A stretch of DNA of 64,000 bases from Paracoccaceae bacterium. GTDB lineage: Bacteria; Pseudomonadota; Alphaproteobacteria; Rhodobacterales; Rhodobacteraceae. Under the pieces are notes generated by a model. That model did no database searches. It had not been told where the DNA came from and saw only the letters and a list, made by a program, of their open reading frames with translations. The translations under genes were made by a program, and so were the position numbers. Below, piece after piece: positions 56,367 through 64,000 of the stretch (position 1 is its first letter; the number at the start of each line of letters is the position of its first letter). The DNA lies in assembly GCA_030148225.1 (NCBI GenBank), contig JASBTX010000009.1, positions 62,001-126,000 on the forward strand, given 5' to 3'.

Positions 56367-58490
56367 TCAGCCCTGGCGGATTAACGACATGATGTTGCGC
56401 GCCGCATCTGGAATATTGGTGCCCGGCCCGAAAATCGCTTTGACCCCGTTTTCATACAGGTAGTCATAGTCCTGACTGGGAATAACCCCGCCGCAGACCA
56501 CCAGAATATCCTCGGCCCCCTGCGCGCGGAGCGCCGAGACCAGTTTTGGTGCAAGCGTCTTGTGCCCGGCGGCCTGCGAACTGATGCCGACAACATGCAC
56601 GTCATTGTCGATTGCGTCCTGCGCGGCTTCCTCGGGGGTTTGAAAGAGCGGTCCCACATCAACGTCAAAGCCGATATCGGCAAAGGCTGTCGCGATGACC
56701 TTGGCACCACGGTCATGCCCGTCCTGGCCCATCTTTACGACCATCATGCGGGGTCGCCGCCCTTCGGATGCAGCAAATTCTTCGATATCTTTCTGTATTT
56801 GTGCAAATTCCGCGTCACCCTCATAGGCGGCGCCGTAAACTCCGGCCAATGTCTTTACCTCGGCTTTGTGGCGCCCGAATACCTCTTCGAGTGCGGTGCT
56901 GATTTCACCCACGGTAGCGCGTGCGCGCGCCGCTTCGACCGCTGCCGCCAAGAGGTTACCATTTGACGATGCCGCATCACGTAGTGCTGCCAGGGCAGCG
57001 TCGCAGGCAGTGCTGTCACGGCTGTCACGGATTTTGTTCAGGCGTGCAATCTGGGCGTCGCGCACGGCAGCATTGTCGATATCGAGAATATCGATTTCTT
57101 CTTCCTCGGTCAGGCGATATTTGTTGACGCCGACCACAACCTCTTCGCCCCGGTCGATCATTGCCTGACGACGCGCGGCGGATTCCTCGATCCTGAGTTT
57201 GGGCATACCGCTGGCAACGGCCTTGGTCATGCCGCCCATTTCTTCGACTTCCTCGATCAGTTTCCATGCCTCAGTGGCAAGCTGATCGGTCAGGCTCTCG
57301 ACGTAATAAGAACCGGCCAGAGGATCGACGACATTGGTGATGCCCGTCTCTTCCTGCAGGATTAGTTGGGTATTGCGGGCGATCCGGGCGGAAAAATCTG
57401 TCGGCAGCGCCATCGCCTCGTCTAGTGCATTCGTGTGCAGCGATTGTGTCCCGCCAAGGGCGGCGGCCATCGCCTCGTAGGCCGTGCGCACGACGTTATT
57501 GTAAGGGTCCTGCTCTTGCAGGGATACGCCTGACGTCTGGCAATGCGTGCGTAGCATCATCGATTTCGGGTTTTTCGGCGCGAATTCGGACATGATCCGG
57601 TGCCAGAGGAGACGCGCAGCGCGCAGTTTGGCGGCCTCCATGAAGAAATTCATGCCGATAGCGAAGAAGAACGAAAGACGCCCGGCAAATTTATCGACAT
57701 CCATGCCCCGGGCCAATGCCGCGCGTACATATTCGCGCCCGTCGGCCAAAGTGTAGGCCAGTTCCTGCACAAGGTTCGCCCCGGCCTCCTGCATGTGATA
57801 GCCAGATATCGAAATCGAGTTGAAACGCGGCATTTCGTTAGACGTGTATTCGATGATATCGGCCACGATGCGCATCGACGGTTCCGGCGGATAGACATAG
57901 GTGTTGCGGACCATGAACTCCTTGAGAATGTCGTTCTGAATGGTGCCGGAGAGCGCTGCGCGATCCACGCCATGCTCTTCACCCGCGACAATGAAACTCG
58001 CCAGAACCGGGATCACGGCACCGTTCATCGTCATTGAAACCGACACCTTATCAAGCGGAATGCCATCGAACAGGATTTTCATGTCCTCGACGCTGTCGAT
58101 GGCGACACCGGCCTTGCCGACATCACCAATTACGCGCGGATGATCGCTGTCATATCCGCGATGTGTTGCCAGATCGAAGGCGACAGACACACCCTGCTGA
58201 CCCGCTGCCAGTCCTTTGCGATAAAATGCATTGGATTCCTCCGCGGTTGAGAACCCCGCATATTGACGAATGGTCCAGGGGCGGCCGGCATACATCGTGG
58301 CCTTCACGCCCCGCACGAAGGGTGCGTCGCCGGGAACGGTCTGCAGATGGTCGATATTGCTCAGGTCCTGCTCAGTATAGAGCGGCTTAATGCGGATACC
58401 TTCGAGCGTATCCCAGTTGAGATCATCCAGTGGCCGGCCCCTGAGTTCGGATTCAGCGCGTGATTTCCATGCCTCTGTATTGCTGGCCAT
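56367..58490 (-). CDS. scpA: methylmalonyl-CoA mutase
   Basis: 707 residues, adenosylcobalamin-dependent, converting (R)-methylmalonyl-CoA to succinyl-CoA. The N-terminal TIM barrel ([20 protein letters not shown]) and the C-terminal B12-binding domain with DGHDRG (Asp590, His592 the cobalt ligand) are in the right order. Single-chain (alpha-type) mutase. ATG 58490 has GGGGGACG upstream; a TTG/GTG at 58532 would add 14 residues. Completes the propionyl-CoA route with PccA; overlaps the sulfotransferase gene by 38 bp. Confidence 0.96.
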   Translation of the reverse strand: MASNTEAWKSRAESELRGRPLDDLNWDTLEGIRIKPLYTEQDLSNIDHLQTVPGDAPFVRGVKATMYAGRPWTIRQYAGFSTAEESNAFYRKGLAAGQQGVSVAFDLATHRGYDSDHPRVIGDVGKAGVAIDSVEDMKILFDGIPLDKVSVSMTMNGAVIPVLASFIVAGEEHGVDRAALSGTIQNDILKEFMVRNTYVYPPEPSMRIVADIIEYTSNEMPRFNSISISGYHMQEAGANLVQELAYTLADGREYVRAALARGMDVDKFAGRLSFFFAIGMNFFMEAAKLRAARLLWHRIMSEFAPKNPKSMMLRTHCQTSGVSLQEQDPYNNVVRTAYEAMAAALGGTQSLHTNALDEAMALPTDFSARIARNTQLILQEETGITNVVDPLAGSYYVESLTDQLATEAWKLIEEVEEMGGMTKAVASGMPKLRIEESAARRQAMIDRGEEVVVGVNKYRLTEEEEIDILDIDNAAVRDAQIARLNKIRDSRDSTACDAALAALRDAASSNGNLLAAAVEAARARATVGEISTALEEVFGRHKAEVKTLAGVYGAAYEGDAEFAQIQKDIEEFAASEGRRPRMMVVKMGQDGHDRGAKVIATAFADIGFDVDVGPLFQTPEEAAQDAIDNDVHVVGISSQAAGHKTLAPKLVSALRAQGAEDILVVCGGVIPSQDYDYLYENGVKAIFGPGTNIPDAARNIMSLIRQG

Positions 58491-59397
58491 AGATTTCGTC
58501 CCCCACCTTTGCAGCCCTGTCCGACTGTTCACCTGTGGTGCCCAGCCAGGTCACTATCTGATCTGCCCCCGCTTTTAACCATTCCACATCTTCTTGGTAT
58601 GTGGCGTTTAGTATCGCCTGATGCGGCTTGGAAAACGGCGGCCATTGCCCGTGGTTTAGTGTGACATCAGGTGGCAAAGCAAGATTATTTCGCAACTGCA
58701 GCATTTTCAGAACCCGATCTGGTGAGGCCGAGCGGTTGTGCCAGCGGCGCGCGCGCCTGAGGCCCGACGGAACTGAACCATCCAAAAGAAGCCCAAGCTG
58801 CAGGTCGGCCCGCCCGATCAGTTTCTCGAATGGCCATGCAACGATTTCGGTTGCGGGAAGGGCCTGAGCGGCGGCCTCGAATAGGTTCCGCCAGCGATTG
58901 GCATGGTCGCTCAGCGCCATTGAACGTGCGGGGCCGCGCAACCCAAACTGTTGCTCGGCGGCGAATGCCAGAACCGAACACCAATAGGTGGCGGGATGGC
59001 GGATCGCCACCGCCAAACGGTTGATCGGTCTGGGGAAATAGGTCTGGAAATGCGCCAGCCTTGCCCGCGCAAAGGGATAGAGCCCACCGTGCAACAGATT
59101 TTCGCGCATCGATCCCAGCAGGTTTTCATCGCTGACGATCAGCGTTTTGACCCCCTCCCGCTCCAGCAGGTTAATTCGCCGGGCCAGTTGCCGACAACTT
59201 TCTTTGGCCTGGCGGCAATCGTCACGGTCCAGCGAGATCGGGTTTTTGATCAGGCCGGCAAACGCGCCGGTTCTTGTCGTTTCCGGGCCCCATGCCACAA
59301 CGGCCCTACGGCGCAGCGGGGCACCGCTTGCCGACAACATGCACTGAAATGAGGTTGTTCCTGTCCGGTGGGCACCGGCATGCAGTATGATGTCCAA
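58453..59397 (-). CDS. putative sulfotransferase (PAPS-binding type)
   Basis: 314 residues. The N-terminal [13 protein letters not shown] matches the 5'-phosphosulfate loop of sulfotransferases, with [15 protein letters not shown] resembling the 3'-phosphate segment. It would move sulfate from PAPS to a surface polysaccharide or small molecule, unknown which. No ATG is in frame at the N-terminus; TTG 59397 is best because GGGGGA lies 4 bases upstream; TTG 59409 is an alternative. Its 3' end overlaps mcm by 38 bp. Confidence 0.7.
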   Translation of the reverse strand: MDIILHAGAHRTGTTSFQCMLSASGAPLRRRAVVAWGPETTRTGAFAGLIKNPISLDRDDCRQAKESCRQLARRINLLEREGVKTLIVSDENLLGSMRENLLHGGLYPFARARLAHFQTYFPRPINRLAVAIRHPATYWCSVLAFAAEQQFGLRGPARSMALSDHANRWRNLFEAAAQALPATEIVAWPFEKLIGRADLQLGLLLDGSVPSGLRRARRWHNRSASPDRVLKMLQLRNNLALPPDVTLNHGQWPPFSKPHQAILNATYQEDVEWLKAGADQIVTWLGTTGEQSDRAAKVGDEIYGQQYRGMEITR

Positions 59398-59540
59398 TCC
59401 ATCCCCCAAGGTCGGGGAAATGCATAGGGAGTCGAAGTCTCGGACGATTTAAGCGCCGGGCGCGGAATAGTGAGGATTTTAGCTGGCCTTTCACTCGCAA
59501 CCCGCAAAAATTAACCTATATTTCCCAGACGGAGGTGCCG

Positions 59541-60005
59541 ATGCTGCGCGTATTTACCCTTGTATTTGCAGGTTTATTTGCTGCGACCGCATTGGCGGGA
59601 ACTGATGAAGAACCATCGGCGCCAGAGCGGTGGAACGAAGATGGATTAATCATTTTTGATGCGGAAGACATCAATTTGAATGATTTTCTGTGGATTGCAC
59701 GTCCCGTTGTCATCTTTGCCGACAGCGTCAATGACCCACGATTTCAGGAGCAATTGAGGTTCGTTCAGGAGGTCCCCGAGGCGGTTACCGAACGAGACAT
59801 CCTGATCGTGACCGACACCAACCCGAACGAATTGAGCGATCTGCGCAAACGTCTGCGCCCCCGGGGTTTCATGCTGGCGATCCTGGGCAAGGATGGCGGC
59901 GTCAAACTCAGGAAACCCTTCCCGTGGGACATGCGTGAGATCGGCAGGGTGATCGACAAGATGCCGCTGCGCCAGCAGGAGCTGCGGGAGCAGCGGCAGA
60001 AATAG
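59541..60005 (+). CDS. secreted DUF4174-domain protein
   Basis: 154 residues. Signal peptide to about Ala20, then a thioredoxin-like DUF4174 domain (FLWIARPVVIFADSVNDPRFQEQLRFVQE, ERDILIVTDT, LAILGKDGGVKLRKP). No Cys pair, so it is not an active redoxin. Function unknown. GGAGG lies 5 bases before ATG 59541; the GTG at 59535 overlaps that site. Convergent with pccA, 9 bp apart. Confidence 0.85.
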   Translation: MLRVFTLVFAGLFAATALAGTDEEPSAPERWNEDGLIIFDAEDINLNDFLWIARPVVIFADSVNDPRFQEQLRFVQEVPEAVTERDILIVTDTNPNELSDLRKRLRPRGFMLAILGKDGGVKLRKPFPWDMREIGRVIDKMPLRQQELREQRQK

Positions 60006-60014
60006 CCAGCCTGA

Positions 60015-62015
60015 CTATTCGAACTCCATGATCACTTCATCGACCGCGAGGCTGTCGCCGGGTGCGGCGTTGATGCGGGCGATGACGGCCTTTTTCTCGG
60101 CACGCAGGATGTTTTCCATCTTCATGGCTTCGACGGTGCAAAGCGCCTGACCCTCCTGCACCTCGTCGCCTTCCTCGACATCGAGCTTGACCACAAGTCC
60201 CGGCATCGGGCAGAGCAGCATCTTGGAGGTATCCGGCGGCAGCTTCTCGGGCATCAGCATGGCCAGTTCGGCCTGGCGCGGTGTGCGCACATGAACCTTG
60301 AGATCGGCCCCGCGCGAACGTATTCGCAACCCGCCGCTGATCTTGCCGACCTTCAGAAGCAACGTCTCTCCGTCAATGTCGAGCCGCGCAAGCTGATCGC
60401 CGGGTCTCCAGTCGCTGCTGACTCTGAGCGCCTCGCCATCCGAAAACGTCACTGTCGAGCCTTCATGATCGGCATCGATGCTTACGCCCAGATTCTGACC
60501 CTGGGCTGAGACGACCCAATCGCGCCCGACATGGCGTTCGTGGTTGTCCATCCGGCCCGAAACCCGGGCGCGGCGTATTTCAGCCACCCTGTGCATCGCT
60601 GCCGCCGCTGCCGCGACCCGCCGCACGGCCCGGTCATCCAGCGTGACACCTTCGAAACCGTCGGGATATTCTTCGGCGATGAAGGCCGTCGTCATGTCGC
60701 CCGAGACAAATTTTTCGTGATCCATTACCGCCGACAAGAAGGGCAGGTTGTGGCCAATCCCCTCAACCTCGAACCCGTCGAGCGCGTTGCGCATGCCGTC
60801 GATGGCCGCGCCACGGTCGGGTGCCCAGGTGCACAGCTTGGCGATCATCGGATCATAATACATGCTGATCTCACCGCCTTCGAAGACGCCAGTATCATTG
60901 CGCACAACAGCCGTTTCAGAGGCGGTCTCAGCAGGGGGGCGATAGCGCGTCAGGCGCCCGATCGAGGGAAGGAAATTGCGATATGGATCCTCGGCATAAA
61001 GCCGGCTTTCGATCGCCCAGCCGTTCAGCTTGACGTCTTTCTGGGTGATCGACAGCTTTTCACCATTGGCCACGCGGATCATCTGTTCGACAAGATCGAC
61101 GCCGGTGATCAGTTCGGTCACCGGATGCTCGACCTGCAGGCGCGTGTTCATTTCCAGGAAATAGAAATTCCGATCTCCATCGACGATGAATTCAACCGTT
61201 CCGGCGCTGGTATAGCCTACCGCACTTGCCAAGGCACAGGCCTGTTCGCCCATCGCTTTGCGCGTCTTGGCGTCCAGAAACGGGCTGGGGGCCTCTTCGA
61301 CGACCTTCTGGTTGCGCCGCTGGATCGAGCATTCGCGCTCTCCCAGATAGATGCAGTTGCCATGTGAATCCGCCAGTACCTGAATTTCGATATGGCGTGG
61401 CTGGGTCACGAATTTCTCGATGAAAATCCGGTCATCACCAAATGAGCTTGCCGCTTCGTTCTTGGAGGATTGAAACCCTTCGCGCGCCTCGTCATCATTC
61501 CAGGCGATCCGCATACCCTTGCCGCCGCCGCCGGCACTGGCCTTGATCATGACGGGATAGCCAATCTCCTGACTGATCTTCACCGCTTCCTCGGCATCCT
61601 CGATCAGCCCCATATAGCCCGGAACCGTGCTGACGCCGGCATCCTGCGCGATTTTCTTCGACGTTATCTTGTCGCCCATGCTCTCGATGGCGCCGACGGG
61701 GGGGCCTATAAAGGCGACCTTCGCCGCGGCGAGTGCTTCGGCAAATTTGGCGTTCTCGGACAGAAAGCCGTATCCGGGGTGGACAGCTTCGGCACCGGTT
61801 TCCCGAATGGCCCGCATCACGTTGTCGATGACGATATAGGACTGGTTGGCAGGGGGCGGGCCGATATGAACGGCCTCATCTGCCATGCTGACATGGAGCG
61901 CATTGGCGTCAGCGTCGGAATAAACGGCGACGGTCTGGATCCCCATTTTCCGCGCGGATTTGATGACGCGGCAGGCGATTTCGCCACGGTTTGCAATCAG
62001 AATCTTTTTGAACAT
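60015..62015 (-). CDS. pccA: propionyl-CoA carboxylase biotin-carboxylase/BCCP subunit
   Basis: 666 residues. Biotin carboxylase ATP-grasp domains (KILIANRGEIACR..., KASAGGGGKGMRI) are followed by a linker and a C-terminal biotinyl domain with AMKMEN (Lys632, 34 residues from the end). PccA-type by its length and the extra BT-like region; it carboxylates propionyl-CoA with PccB. Carboxyltransferase pccB is not in the window and is expected to the right. Could in principle be a methylcrotonyl-CoA subunit, but the mcm neighbourhood argues for propionyl. Confidence 0.93.
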   Translation of the reverse strand: MFKKILIANRGEIACRVIKSARKMGIQTVAVYSDADANALHVSMADEAVHIGPPPANQSYIVIDNVMRAIRETGAEAVHPGYGFLSENAKFAEALAAAKVAFIGPPVGAIESMGDKITSKKIAQDAGVSTVPGYMGLIEDAEEAVKISQEIGYPVMIKASAGGGGKGMRIAWNDDEAREGFQSSKNEAASSFGDDRIFIEKFVTQPRHIEIQVLADSHGNCIYLGERECSIQRRNQKVVEEAPSPFLDAKTRKAMGEQACALASAVGYTSAGTVEFIVDGDRNFYFLEMNTRLQVEHPVTELITGVDLVEQMIRVANGEKLSITQKDVKLNGWAIESRLYAEDPYRNFLPSIGRLTRYRPPAETASETAVVRNDTGVFEGGEISMYYDPMIAKLCTWAPDRGAAIDGMRNALDGFEVEGIGHNLPFLSAVMDHEKFVSGDMTTAFIAEEYPDGFEGVTLDDRAVRRVAAAAAAMHRVAEIRRARVSGRMDNHERHVGRDWVVSAQGQNLGVSIDADHEGSTVTFSDGEALRVSSDWRPGDQLARLDIDGETLLLKVGKISGGLRIRSRGADLKVHVRTPRQAELAMLMPEKLPPDTSKMLLCPMPGLVVKLDVEEGDEVQEGQALCTVEAMKMENILRAEKKAVIARINAAPGDSLAVDEVIMEFE

Positions 62016-62076
62016 GCCTATCCCCCGGGCACCGCTTGGGATGCCTTACCCTATTGCTTCGGTTTGCTTGAAGCAC

Positions 62077-62108
62077 AAAAAAACCACCGGCCACAAGGTG
62101 GCCGATGG
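62077..62108 (-). terminator. rho-independent terminator of the small glycine-rich lipoprotein gene
   Basis: Minus-strand stem CGGCCAC / GTGGCCG (62088-62094 with 62098-62104), extended by CCA/TGG around one mismatch, then a run of seven T (complement of A at 62077-62083). Confidence 0.8.
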
Positions 62109-62132
62109 CTCTTTGCATGTGACCATTAGTCG

Positions 62133-62333
62133 TCAGTTACAGATGTTCACGTCGTCGCAGATGGCCCCTGCCAATCCGCCGATGGCAGCGCCGGTCAGAA
62201 CGTTACCGTTAACAACGGCAGCCGTGGCTGCGCCTGCCGCCGCGCCCGCCGCCGCGCGCTCGGCGTCATTTTGCAGACATCCCGCTAGTACCAGCGGCAC
62301 AATAAACAGGACGCCAATTGATTTTACAGACAT
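62133..62333 (-). CDS. small glycine-zipper lipoprotein
   Basis: 66 residues. Lipobox LAGC (Cys19) after a short signal peptide, then an Ala/Gly-rich zipper (RAAAGAAAGAATAAVV, LTGAAIGGLAGAI) ending in CDDVNIC. A small outer-membrane or periplasmic lipoprotein of unknown role, typical of the pcc-mcm neighbourhood. AAGGT precedes ATG 62333. A terminator follows. Confidence 0.82.
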   Translation of the reverse strand: MSVKSIGVLFIVPLVLAGCLQNDAERAAAGAAAGAATAAVVNGNVLTGAAIGGLAGAICDDVNICN

Positions 62334-62648
62334 ATACCTTGCCTCGTTGATTGTTGTGATCACGTGAATTCGTAGTGCCGAACACAGCAAAAATTTGTAG
62401 AAAAATCAATTCATATCGTATCTTCGCGGGGGAAAAGGGCGGAGGTCTGAAGGTACGAACGGATCACAGACCTCCGCCAAGGGGAAGGGTAACGGTACTT
62501 GAAGTTGGCGGCGCCTTGGGGAAGCTCCGCCCCGCGTGCGGCAGGTCTATCAATTGCTGGCGCAGAGGCCAGACAGAGCCGTGACGGAACGAAAATTGCG
62601 CCGTTTCCCGCCCAAATCTGGGGGCTGCAGGCGAATTCACGCCGATAT
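62334..62648. other. 315-bp gene-free stretch with a 12-bp inverted repeat
   Basis: No convincing gene. GGCGGAGGTCTG (62438-62449) and CAGACCTCCGCC (62467-62478) are perfect complements with a 17-base loop; on the minus strand the stem is followed by CTTTTCC, so it may terminate the gene at 62649-63008. The remaining 170 bp between it and that gene show no coding pattern. Confidence 0.45.
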
Positions 62649-63008
62649 CTAGTCGAACAACTCGGGAAAGCTGATGCGGGTGGCGGCGACATCAATGCGC
62701 AACAGCGCCTCATAATCGCGGGGATCAAACGCATCGTCGGCTGCCACGACCTCGCGGCCAAAAAGCCATGACAGCCGGCCGGCATCTAGGTTGCCGCGCT
62801 GGAACGGCTCTTCTGCGAAATACGTCCAGAGTGCGTGCATGAAGCCCAGATCGGCGCGCTTGTCCGCCGGACGGCGATCTGCAAAGCGTTCGCGCGCGAT
62901 CAGCGGTGTGGCACCGTTCTTGTTGGGACGACGGATGGTGAACTGGTAATCCGTGCCCTGCAAACGGCCCGGAAAGCCGCGATGTTTGAGCATGTAGGGG
63001 AGTGCCAT
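62649..63008 (-). CDS. conserved-looking hypothetical protein
   Basis: 119 residues, no family recognised. Basic N-terminus (MLKHRGFPGRLQGTDYQFTIRRPN) and a helical C-terminal half with Trp/Phe; no signal peptide or TM helix. ATG 63008 gives a compact protein, whereas the long upstream frame overlaps the lipoprotein gene antisense-free spacer and hairpin. It is 43 bp behind the small lipoprotein with a strong hairpin in between. Function unknown. Confidence 0.65.
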   Translation of the reverse strand: MALPYMLKHRGFPGRLQGTDYQFTIRRPNKNGATPLIARERFADRRPADKRADLGFMHALWTYFAEEPFQRGNLDAGRLSWLFGREVVAADDAFDPRDYEALLRIDVAATRISFPELFD

Positions 63009-63021
63009 GAGGCGGATTTGC

Positions 63022-63046
63022 TCGGGGCGGGTCAGACCCGCCCCGA
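63022..63046 (-). terminator. strong GC-rich hairpin between lipoprotein and hypothetical gene
   Basis: TCGGGGCGGGTC (63022-63033) and GACCCGCCCCGA (63035-63046) are perfect complements; the tip must open to a loop of about 5 bases. It lies 14 bases upstream of the hypothetical start, so it may terminate the lipoprotein mRNA or slow entry to the next gene. No T-tract on the minus strand. Confidence 0.55.
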
Positions 63047-63051
63047 TGAGA

Positions 63052-63195
63052 TTATTTAATTTTGCCGTTGAAAATCGGCTCCGCGATGACGGGATCCGGT
63101 TCAACGAAAACAATCTCTTCCTGTTGCCCGCCGCCACAGGCGGAAACAAGGGCGACAAAGCCCAGGGCAACAAAAGTTGTGATGCTCTTGGACAT
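63052..63195 (-). CDS. 47-residue lipoprotein
   Basis: Short gene read directly from the sequence: ATG 63195, stop at 63052-63054. Starts MSKSITTFVALGFVALVSAC with a lipobox-like VSAC (Cys20), then GGGQQEE and an acidic tail. AGGAGAG lies 5-11 bases upstream. Anchored to the envelope; role unknown. It is preceded by a 189-bp non-coding gap. Confidence 0.82.
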   Translation of the reverse strand: MSKSITTFVALGFVALVSACGGGQQEEIVFVEPDPVIAEPIFNGKIK

Positions 63196-63384
63196 CTTGC
63201 TCTCCTAACGTTAGTCGGGGCGGTACGACCCCGTCGAGATACAGACCGCGTAAAACGATCCACAGGAACCTAGCTCAGATCACATTGAAAATACACAAAA
63301 TATTTCAGTTATCCACAGGATGTGATACGTGCGCATCAGATCGGATCACTGCAATATGGCAGACCCCAATATATGGTGGAACCG
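63196..63384. promoter_or_regulatory. AT-rich leader with DnaA-box-like repeats
   Basis: Between the DUF6497-like gene and the 47-residue lipoprotein. ATCCACAGGA occurs twice (63260-63269 and 63311-63320); the second sits in TTATCCACA at 63309-63317, an exact DnaA-box consensus. A CTAACGTTAG palindrome is at 63205-63214. An AT-rich stretch lies between the repeats. It is the promoter region of the lipoprotein gene. Confidence 0.5.
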
Positions 63385-63771
63385 TTAAAACAGCTCCCAA
63401 ATACAGGTTTCATTTTCGACACGAAAGAGCGCAATGAATTTTGTAACATCGGGATTCGTTTCACCCCGCGGCGACGGCTGATCGATCAGAGAGACGATGA
63501 TCTGGTCGGCCTTGCCACGATTGACAAGGTCGATCCCGTCTCTCTGACAGAGATATTTCAGATCATCCTCGGCCTGCGCAAAACTGATGGTGCCTGTCTC
63601 GCGCGCGATGGCCGGGGCGATATATCTGAGGATGCCGATTGTGTTCCCCGCCTGATCCTCGAACAGCGTCTCATGGGGGGTAATCGACTGGCCCGAAGGT
63701 GCTGATACGGGCGATGGCTCGTCCTTGCAGGCGGCGATGGCCAGCAGGGCCAGAGGAACCAGCCGCTTCAT
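63385..63771 (-). CDS. probable lipoprotein of the DUF6497 type
   Basis: 128 residues. Short signal peptide with a lipobox-like IAAC (Cys15), then a soluble domain (SGQSITPHETLFEDQAGNTIGILRYIAPAIA...KADQIIVSLIDQ...CIWELF). Resembles the DUF6497 proteins found in Rhodobacteraceae, by eye only. ATG 63771 overlaps the RidA stop (ATGA), so coupled with it. An upstream in-frame start (63798) is less likely. Confidence 0.7.
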   Translation of the reverse strand: MKRLVPLALLAIAACKDEPSPVSAPSGQSITPHETLFEDQAGNTIGILRYIAPAIARETGTISFAQAEDDLKYLCQRDGIDLVNRGKADQIIVSLIDQPSPRGETNPDVTKFIALFRVENETCIWELF

Positions 63772-64000
63772 GCGGGTGCGGGCCGTCGGGCGACGCAATC
63801 AATTTCCACCAGTGCACCCACAGCCAGTGCGGTAACGCCCACTGTTGTGCGGGCCGGGCGTCGGTCGTCCGGAAAATAGCTTGCATAGGTCGTGTTGAAT
63901 TGGGCGTAGTCCCGATCGAATTCTGTCAGAAAACACCGGCACTGAACGACATGGCTCAGATTCAGTCCCAGCTCCCCCAGGATCAGCTCCAGATTTTGCA
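63768..64000 (-). CDS. RidA-family protein (5' end outside window)
   Basis: The C-terminal 76 residues of a Rid-family protein are visible: NLELILGELGLNLSHVVQCRCFLTEFDRDYAQFN...YFPDDRRPARTTVGVTALAVGALVEIDCVA, including the RTTV... and EID(C) active-site pattern. Rid proteins hydrolyse reactive imines/enamines. The conserved Arg in PARTTV is kept. Stop TGA at 63768-63770 overlaps the start of the next gene (ATGA). The N-terminus continues to the right. Confidence 0.88.
   Translation of the reverse strand, partial: QNLELILGELGLNLSHVVQCRCFLTEFDRDYAQFNTTYASYFPDDRRPARTTVGVTALAVGALVEIDCVARRPAPA

Noticed and set aside
62411..62785. Minus-strand frame through the gene-free region
   Set aside because: Overlaps the 62649-63008 gene in another frame and runs through the inverted repeat; no coding signs.
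63322..63705. Plus-strand frame of 127 codons at the right edge
   Set aside because: Antisense to the lipoprotein gene that has a signal peptide and an ATGA link to ridA; no ribosome site or domain.

Overview
The window looks like an ordinary, GC-rich chromosomal segment of an alphaproteobacterium of the family Rhodobacteraceae (Roseobacter-type). This rests on gene content: the four-subunit sarcosine oxidase operon, a PccA / methylmalonyl-CoA mutase neighbourhood, an alphaproteobacterial RNase P RNA, a DUF1127 protein next to a LysR regulator, a PraR/PhrR-like XRE regulator, and candidate CtrA boxes. I see no transposase, integrase, phage gene, CRISPR array, rRNA or tRNA. The species cannot be told from the sequence alone.

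Layout. 1-4.2 kb: the end of a hydroxyacid dehydrogenase, a small membrane protein, then three Tad-type pseudopilin/VWA genes on the minus strand. 4.4-9.5 kb: soxBDAG. 9.6-13.6 kb: dnaG and rpoD. 13.7-19.1 kb: an unknown secreted protein, a GH16 hydrolase, a YjbQ protein, a large membrane protein with secretion/pilus-like ends, and a SIMPL protein. 19.1-25.8 kb: RluB-type pseudouridine synthase, tadA, UPF0173 hydrolase, ceramidase-like protein, gatCA, an excalibur lipoprotein, an amidase, rnpB and rpmG. 25.9-31.8 kb: GNAT, membrane and regulatory genes, and hisN. 31.9-34.6 kb: 8-oxoguanine and guanine deaminases tail to tail. 34.7-43.6 kb: mgtE, 5-formyl-THF cyclo-ligase, an esterase, a YmdB-like phosphodiesterase, and several transporters including two convergent SLC13 paralogues. 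43.7-52.3 kb: Lrp regulator, a stand-alone HisA-like protein, YebC, a quinone reductase, EamA, DUF1036, choline sulfatase, GST and an MFS pump. 52.4-64.0 kb: a long minus-strand block with methylmalonyl-CoA mutase, PccA, a tightly packed run of small enzymes, several small lipoproteins and a partial RidA gene.

How the genes fit together. The sox operon and betC point to use of methylated osmolytes: choline-O-sulfate to choline, and sarcosine to glycine plus a C1 unit on THF. GuaD and the 8-oxoguanine deaminase form a purine salvage or degradation pair. PccA and the mutase form the propionyl-CoA to succinyl-CoA route; pccB is probably beyond the right edge. The rest is housekeeping: replication priming, primary sigma factor, tRNA charging and editing, RNase P, L33.

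I found no convincing undescribed multi-gene system. The best leads are two CtrA-like boxes flanking an unknown secreted protein and a GH16 hydrolase; a stand-alone HisA relative with altered catalytic residues; a single protein that seems to join a GspL/PilM-like end to a PilP/GspC-like end; an LTTR box between lysR and a DUF1127 gene; and unusual inverted or direct repeats upstream of an MFS gene, rpoD and a small lipoprotein gene.
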